From contig CANMJD010000003.1 in NCBI GenBank assembly GCA_947498155.1, positions 310,001 to 374,000 of the forward strand: 64,000 nucleotides of DNA, in the 5' to 3' direction. The position numbers were made by a program, and so were the translations under genes. The stretch's first letter is position 1, and each line of letters opens with the position of its first letter. The notes below the pieces were generated by a model. The model was not told the DNA's origin. It made no database searches and saw only the letters and a list, made by a program, of their open reading frames with translations. The stretch comes from an uncultured Pseudoruegeria sp. (lineage in GTDB: Bacteria > Pseudomonadota > Alphaproteobacteria > Rhodobacterales > Rhodobacteraceae). This document shows, one piece after another, positions 59,356 to 64,000 of this stretch.

Positions 59356-60786
59356 ATGACAACGAAGATGATAAAGGACCCTATTCACGGGTCAATCGAG
59401 TTTGAAGGACAGGCTGAGCTTGAGCTCAAGAGCATGCTATCGAACCCGTTTTTTCAGCGGTTGCGTCGCGTCAAGCAACTGGGTTTCTCCGACCATGTAT
59501 TTCCTTCCGCCACCCATTCTCGGTTTGCTCACTCGTTGGGAGTTTATGCGGTGGCCAAACGTTTGCTGGCGATTGTGGAGCCCGATGTAAAACGAGGTGA
59601 ATGGTCACAACAAGGTCAGGCTTGCTTAGCCGCAGCGCTACTACACGACATCGGCCACGGAATGTTCAGCCATGCATTCGAAAAGGCGATGTACCTCTAT
59701 TCGAAACGCAATCCGGAGGTGCAAGGCAGTCCACTTATGGACGCAGTAGACCACGAGATAATAAGTCCCCAGATTATCAAAGATTCGTCTATTGGGTGTG
59801 CGCTCGAGAAAATGGGAGGCGTGGGGTTCCCAGAAATGGTGGCGAATATGATCTCAAAGAAAGACAAAACGTGCATATACACGTCCCTGGTGTCGGGCCA
59901 GCTCGACGCTGATCGCTTGGACTATGCAAAGCGAGACCCTTATTTTGCAGGTGTTTCATCGGGCGGAATTGACTTGGATTGGCTCATGCGAAATTTCCGC
60001 GTCGGTGATAGCACTAACGGCCGCTTCCTGTATGTAAATAGCAAGGCATACGTCTCGCTTGAGCAATTCACCGTCACGTTGTTTCAATTGTATCCGACCA
60101 TTTATCTCCATAAGCGTACGCGAGGAATTGAGTATATGTTTTCGCTGTTGATGAGCCGAGTTTTTGAGCGCATCTCAAAGGATGACGAAAAACTGGCTGG
60201 GCTTAGTGCGTCCCACGCATTAGTTCGCTTCATCCGAGATCCGGCTAATCTCGAAAACGCTCTCTTGCTCGATGACAGCTTGTTCTGGGGATCTCTGCAC
60301 CTCTTTCAGGAAGCCCCTGACCGCGAGATCAAGACGATTGCCGATCGAATCGCTTCTCGAAAATTCTACTCCATGCATGACATCTGGAAGCATGCCGATG
60401 AGGCCGCAGCTAACAGTCCGAAGATGAATAGCATTGGTGCTAACCGACGCGTGAAAATTCTGAACGCAGTATGCGAACAGGTCTCGCAAGATCTACCGCA
60501 TCAAACGGAAAATTGGTCAGAGTACTGCTACTATGATAACTATCCCCGGAAGCTCTATACGCCCCTCAATAGAGAAGGCGGAGATCCTCAGCAAATCAAC
60601 GTTGAAGTTGGCGGCAAAGTCGTGGACATAGCTTCGATCTCCCCGATAGTCGACAGCGCAGCGCGGTTCAGTATCCACCGCGTTTATTTTGACGAAACTG
60701 AGGAAGGACTTGGCGACCAGTTGAAATCTTCCATTGTGGCCGGAGTGAAGGCCAGAATGGAAGAGCAGCTAAGTGAATCCGCCTAA
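59356..60786 (+). CDS. SAMHD1-like HD-domain dNTP triphosphohydrolase
   Basis: A 476-residue HD-domain protein. Metal ligands are visible: His54 (THSRFAHSLGV), His97-Asp98 (LLHDIGHGMFSH) and Asp184 (QLDADRLDY), a signature shared with dNTP triphosphohydrolases of the SAMHD1/dGTPase group. It would cleave dNTPs to nucleosides plus triphosphate. A strong TGAGGAGG site precedes ATG 59356. The family usually lowers dNTP pools and can restrict phages. It follows the radical SAM gene on the same strand and is the last gene before the opposing virD4. Confidence 0.85.
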   Translation: MTTKMIKDPIHGSIEFEGQAELELKSMLSNPFFQRLRRVKQLGFSDHVFPSATHSRFAHSLGVYAVAKRLLAIVEPDVKRGEWSQQGQACLAAALLHDIGHGMFSHAFEKAMYLYSKRNPEVQGSPLMDAVDHEIISPQIIKDSSIGCALEKMGGVGFPEMVANMISKKDKTCIYTSLVSGQLDADRLDYAKRDPYFAGVSSGGIDLDWLMRNFRVGDSTNGRFLYVNSKAYVSLEQFTVTLFQLYPTIYLHKRTRGIEYMFSLLMSRVFERISKDDEKLAGLSASHALVRFIRDPANLENALLLDDSLFWGSLHLFQEAPDREIKTIADRIASRKFYSMHDIWKHADEAAANSPKMNSIGANRRVKILNAVCEQVSQDLPHQTENWSEYCYYDNYPRKLYTPLNREGGDPQQINVEVGGKVVDIASISPIVDSAARFSIHRVYFDETEEGLGDQLKSSIVAGVKARMEEQLSESA

Positions 60787-60979
60787 AGTGGTCCCCTGCC
60801 AGGACCCGTGTGAAAGTGCGTAGGAGATGATGCGACGACTTGGCGGCACTGCTACAAACCAGATGCCTTTCCGACTTAGGTCAAGTTAATTGGCTCTAGC
60901 AGACTGTGGTGAAGATATCCGTCTTCGCGTTGAGGCCCTGCGCTAACACTAACTCAAAAATTGTTTGCTACCGTCCGGT
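60787..60979. other. Intergenic stretch between the HD gene and virD4
   Basis: 193 nt between convergent genes with no coding frame, repeat or insertion-sequence end that I can recognise. Confidence 0.45.
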
Positions 60980-62872
60980 TCATCCCTGTGTCGCGTCTTT
61001 CATAAATCTCTCCACTCGATCTGTCCCTGTCTGATAGTCATCCAAACTTGCCTTTTTGCCAGCCGCAGTACCCCGTTCTTCGTTGGTCAAAACGTCGATC
61101 TCTTCGCGCCGCTTCCCGCCGCCGTCAGAGCCCTCATTTGAAACTGCTCTCGGCACCTCAAGCGCCCCAATCTTCGCTTCCAGCGCCTTGATCTGCCCTT
61201 GCAGCCCGCGCATCTGGTCTCCCGCCGAGGGATATGGCAGATCGCCGGTTTGCTTGTCGAAGATCGGCTTAAAGAACCGGTCGTCATAGTATTTGATCCT
61301 CTTGGCGCGCACGGGCATTTGCGCGTCGACGACCAAGACGATGTCATCAAGGTCCATGCGCCGCGCCTCGTCCTCAGGTAACAACGCGGTTTCTTCGGTC
61401 CGCTCAGACATGCTGCGCCCGGCAAATGGGTTGCGGCCGACTGAGCGTGAGCGGGTCACAACGCGCTTGGTGGTTTTGCCGACGGCTTTGCTGAGCTCTT
61501 CGATGGTCTTTTCATCTGAGGGGGTCAGATAAAGCTTGATACCTGCGTTGCCCTGGAGCGCGCGGCGGGCATTTTCACCATAGATCTCATCCAAAGCTGG
61601 GATCGTCTGTGTGACGATCGCAAGATTGGCGCGGTAGGATCGCAGGGTTTCGATGCTGTCGAGCACGATCGGCATTTTGCCAAGGCGATTGAACTCATCG
61701 AGCATGATCATCACCGGCCAGGGTTCTTCCTTGCCGGGTTCATGGTCCTGCAACGATGCCAGCAAATCCGAGAAGAACAGACGGATCAGCGGAGCGAGGG
61801 GTTTCACCATGAGTGGTTCAACCACGAGATAGACCGAAAACGGCGTCTTTCGGATGTCGCGAAAATCGAAGTCTGAACTTGCTGTTGCGCGATCGATGGC
61901 AGGGTTCGACCACTGCTTGAGGCCAGATGTCATCAAGAGCGACAGATAAGACGTCAGCGTATCGTTGTTGGTCGAGGCCATGCGCATGAAAATCAGCTTG
62001 GCGGCTGGATTGACCACTTCATCGGCGCAGCGGCGATACTCCTTCTGCTTGTCCCCGCCAGATGCGGTGATGCGGTAGATCTCGCCCAGGGTCGGTCTCT
62101 TGCGCTCGAACGCTAAAAGCCCTGCCGCCACGAATAGATCGATACCGCCATCGAGGAGCCCCTGAACCCGATCATTATCAGCTTGCAGGAACAGCGAAGC
62201 CAGGAGTTGCAGCTCCATCTGCTGGCGGTCGACGTTTTCCAGCGCCGATATGCGCAGCAAGGGATTGTAGCGATGTGAGCGGCCATCCTTCCAATCCGTG
62301 GGCGCGAATCGAAAGACCTTGTCGCCCTGCGTAGCCCTGTGGCGCGCCGTCGCTTCGAAGTTCTCGCCCTTCACGTCCAGCACCACCGCACTGCCCTGAT
62401 AGGTCAGAAGGTTGGGGATGACGAACCCCGTCGTTTTGCCGCGTCCGGTCGGGGCGACGATCAAGGCATGGGGAAATACCTTGGACATGACAAAGGGCTT
62501 TCGACTCTTCGGCTTACCCATTTTGCCTAGAACAAACCCGTGGCCAGGCTTGCCAAAAAAGCCGTTCCGCTTCATCTCGGACATTTGCTGCCAGTAGGTT
62601 TGCCCAAATTTGGTCAGCGCGTCGTTCATCAAGACCGCACTGAGCAAAACACCGGCACCGGTGCTAATCCCCACGATCAGGTGAAAAATCTGCATATCGC
62701 CCGGGTGGTTCGTTCGGAAAACCCCATAGCTGCCCGCCAGCATCAGGAAATCGATATCGGCTCCGACCCCAAACCAGCGGAACGTGAGAAACGCCGACGC
62801 CAGAACATATCCGAGCACCGCGCCGAGAAGAGCAAAGCTCATGACGCCGAGTGCGATCCGCGCCTTACCCAT
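60980..62872 (-). CDS. virD4: VirD4/TraG-type coupling protein
   Basis: A 630-residue T4SS coupling ATPase. Two N-terminal membrane helices (LGVMSFALLGAVLGYVLASAF; LIVGISTGAGVLLSAVLM) precede Walker A APTGRGKTTGF at 140-150 and Walker B MIMLDEFNRLGKMP near 390. It recruits relaxosome DNA to the channel. The start lies 8 nt inside the end of the next gene on the minus strand, typical of a relaxase-virD4 operon. Cargo genes separate it from virB6. Confidence 0.93.
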   Translation of the reverse strand: MGKARIALGVMSFALLGAVLGYVLASAFLTFRWFGVGADIDFLMLAGSYGVFRTNHPGDMQIFHLIVGISTGAGVLLSAVLMNDALTKFGQTYWQQMSEMKRNGFFGKPGHGFVLGKMGKPKSRKPFVMSKVFPHALIVAPTGRGKTTGFVIPNLLTYQGSAVVLDVKGENFEATARHRATQGDKVFRFAPTDWKDGRSHRYNPLLRISALENVDRQQMELQLLASLFLQADNDRVQGLLDGGIDLFVAAGLLAFERKRPTLGEIYRITASGGDKQKEYRRCADEVVNPAAKLIFMRMASTNNDTLTSYLSLLMTSGLKQWSNPAIDRATASSDFDFRDIRKTPFSVYLVVEPLMVKPLAPLIRLFFSDLLASLQDHEPGKEEPWPVMIMLDEFNRLGKMPIVLDSIETLRSYRANLAIVTQTIPALDEIYGENARRALQGNAGIKLYLTPSDEKTIEELSKAVGKTTKRVVTRSRSVGRNPFAGRSMSERTEETALLPEDEARRMDLDDIVLVVDAQMPVRAKRIKYYDDRFFKPIFDKQTGDLPYPSAGDQMRGLQGQIKALEAKIGALEVPRAVSNEGSDGGGKRREEIDVLTNEERGTAAGKKASLDDYQTGTDRVERFMKDATQG

Positions 62873-64000
62873 GCGTCACACCCTTTTCGCCATCGGCATC
62901 GACGTGCCGCTCGCGTTGAACATCAATTTCTTCATTGGCAATCTCGTCGAGGACGCGTTCCATCGCCACACTGTTCGCCAGAACGGCATCGCTCTGGAGA
63001 TATGCCTTGGCCGCATAGAGCCGGTCTAGGCGGGCTTCGATATGTTCCTCCAGCGTGGTCTCATCGCCAATCGCCAAGTCAGTGGCGTGCTCTTCACCAA
63101 CCAACTCCTCCAGCTCGGCACGCAAGGTCTCGCGCTCCATATCGCTGCGGAATGGATCTGCCGTTGGATCGTCCCTCATACGACGCAGGATGTCAGCTGT
63201 GGTCGGCGGCAATCTGTCGATTATGGCTTCCTGCCGGTCGGCTTCCACCGCCCCACTGTCTTTGAGAACCTCACCATCGGCCAACAAACGGCCCAGATCA
63301 CTGTGCACATGGTCGAGGCGGTCGATCGCTTTTTCGAGCTCATCGGCGCGTGACAGGTCAAAGCCCTCCTTATCGGCAATCGCCTTCAAATCTTGCCCCA
63401 GCCATTGCCGTTCCAACGCGGCATTGCCTGCGCCGATTTCAACGCGACGCGTCACCTCCCGTGCATCTATGCCGGTGCCTTTCAAAGCCTGTTCAAGACG
63501 TTCGGCAAGAGCTGGATCTTGCAAGACTCCTTGGGCCTCAGCCTGAATGTTGGCAGCCGAATAAATCCCGCTTTTGGACGCGTCTTCGAGCAAGGTGTGG
63601 GACTGCGTTCCCATTGGGCTGAGATGCGACAGTGAACGATAGATGTCGTTCAGCTCATGCTCGAGCGCTGCACGCCGATCGACCGGGGCGTCTGCAACAA
63701 TGCGTTCGGCTTGGTTGATTTTGTCATGAAAGGCATCCACGACCTCATCAAACGAATGCTGTTCTTCGGCCATGCCATATACCTTTCCATCTGCTTCAAT
63801 CGGTTTTCCTTGCGCCAATAGCGTCGCGGCCTTGTCCAAGGCTGCTGCGATGTCATGCTGGTTCTCGCGTGAGGCTTCGGCCGCCAAGCCGCGAAAGAGC
63901 CGCGCGTTCTGCGCCACCTCGGCCAGTGCATGGTCAAGCTCTAAACCCACGCGCTCACGCTCAATCAGCTTCTGGCCCGTGGCTTCCGCGCGACGCTGGT
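62865..64000 (-). CDS. Probable relaxase/mobilisation protein, C-terminal part (5' end outside window)
   Basis: The frame stays open to the right edge (last visible residues ATGQKLIERERVGLELDHAL), so the N-terminus is missing; the GTG at 63950 is not the true start. The visible 378 residues form a long acidic/charged helical region rich in Leu-Glu heptads (ELEKAIDRLDHVHSDLGRLLADG), typical of the C-terminal coiled-coil tails of VirD2/TraA-type relaxases. Location directly upstream of virD4 with 8-nt overlap supports this. No nuclease motif is in the window, so the call is tentative. Confidence 0.5.
   Translation of the reverse strand, partial: QRRAEATGQKLIERERVGLELDHALAEVAQNARLFRGLAAEASRENQHDIAAALDKAATLLAQGKPIEADGKVYGMAEEQHSFDEVVDAFHDKINQAERIVADAPVDRRAALEHELNDIYRSLSHLSPMGTQSHTLLEDASKSGIYSAANIQAEAQGVLQDPALAERLEQALKGTGIDAREVTRRVEIGAGNAALERQWLGQDLKAIADKEGFDLSRADELEKAIDRLDHVHSDLGRLLADGEVLKDSGAVEADRQEAIIDRLPPTTADILRRMRDDPTADPFRSDMERETLRAELEELVGEEHATDLAIGDETTLEEHIEARLDRLYAAKAYLQSDAVLANSVAMERVLDEIANEEIDVQRERHVDADGEKGVTHG

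Larger units (their letters stand above)
33594..64000. mobile_element. Integrative and conjugative element (left part; runs past the window)
   Basis: Everything right of tRNA-Cys is typical element content: tyrosine integrase, ribbon-helix-helix regulators, XRE regulator, copper and mercury-type cargo, a VirB type IV secretion operon, VirD4 and a probable relaxase-associated gene. The left end is inferred to lie at the tRNA 3' end. No second copy of the tRNA 3' segment was found by eye, so the right end is probably beyond 64000. Confidence 0.75.

Noticed and set aside
33594-64000. CRISPR array or insertion sequence within the element
   Set aside because: No regularly spaced repeats and no transposase frame or terminal inverted repeats were seen by eye.

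Overview
The window looks like an alphaproteobacterial chromosome, most likely a marine Rhodobacterales/Roseobacter-type organism (inference). The evidence is a moderately high GC content, frequent TTG and GTG starts with ATGA/TTGA overlaps, a DctPQM TRAP transporter, a pcm-tolC-popZ-like block, efp beside a small Roseobacter-type conserved protein, and cobQ. A core-type chromosome fills about 1-33.6 kb. An integrated conjugative element starts immediately 3' of a tRNA-Cys gene and runs off the right edge.

1-10.6 kb is a catabolic and transport cluster for a ureide, hydantoin or other cyclic-amide compound. It has two PuuE-type polysaccharide-deacetylase-fold proteins, an amidase-signature hydrolase, two HyuE/Dcg1-like 'racemases' that both lack the two catalytic cysteines, a dihydropyrimidinase/hydantoinase-type amidohydrolase, an arylmalonate-decarboxylase/maleate-isomerase-like protein, a complete TRAP transporter and an M20 N-carbamoyl-amino-acid/allantoate hydrolase. 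The TRAP system would import the compound, the cyclic amidohydrolase and deacetylase-fold proteins would open rings, and the M20 enzyme and amidase would remove carbamoyl or amide nitrogen. The real substrate is not visible from sequence.

10.9-33.6 kb holds mostly housekeeping genes: tRNA-Leu(UAA), suhB, a MetR-like regulator divergent from metF, a hotdog thioesterase, a DUF2235 hydrolase, an orphan form-II CoxL-like molybdenum hydroxylase subunit, valS, a Bcr/CflA exporter, an aminotransferase, an MsbA-like ABC exporter, a TIGR04283-type glycosyltransferase, ygfZ, efp, cobQ, a PopZ-like protein, a TolC-family protein, pcm and tRNA-Cys(GCA).

33.6-64 kb is the mobile element. Next to the tRNA-Cys are a tyrosine integrase, a small coupled protein and two divergent ribbon-helix-helix proteins with palindromic operators. 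The cargo includes a copper operon (two cytochromes c, CopC, CopD, a Tat-exported multicopper oxidase and a Crp/Fnr regulator), a MerR-controlled cation-diffusion-facilitator operon with a transglutaminase, and a mer-like uptake locus without merA or merP. Next comes a near-complete VirB type IV secretion operon: two lytic transglycosylases, virB2, 3, 4, 5, 8, 9, 10, 11 and 6, plus a small lipoprotein that may act as VirB7. virD4 and the end of a probable relaxase-associated gene lie on the opposite strand at the right edge.

Between virB6 and virD4 sits a lower-GC insertion with three genes: a thymidylate-kinase-like protein, a radical SAM protein with a Rossmann/B12-binding-like N-terminus, and a SAMHD1-like HD phosphohydrolase. 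This nucleotide-centred module is the best candidate here for an undescribed system, possibly anti-phage or anti-plasmid defence. That role is inferred from gene content and position only.
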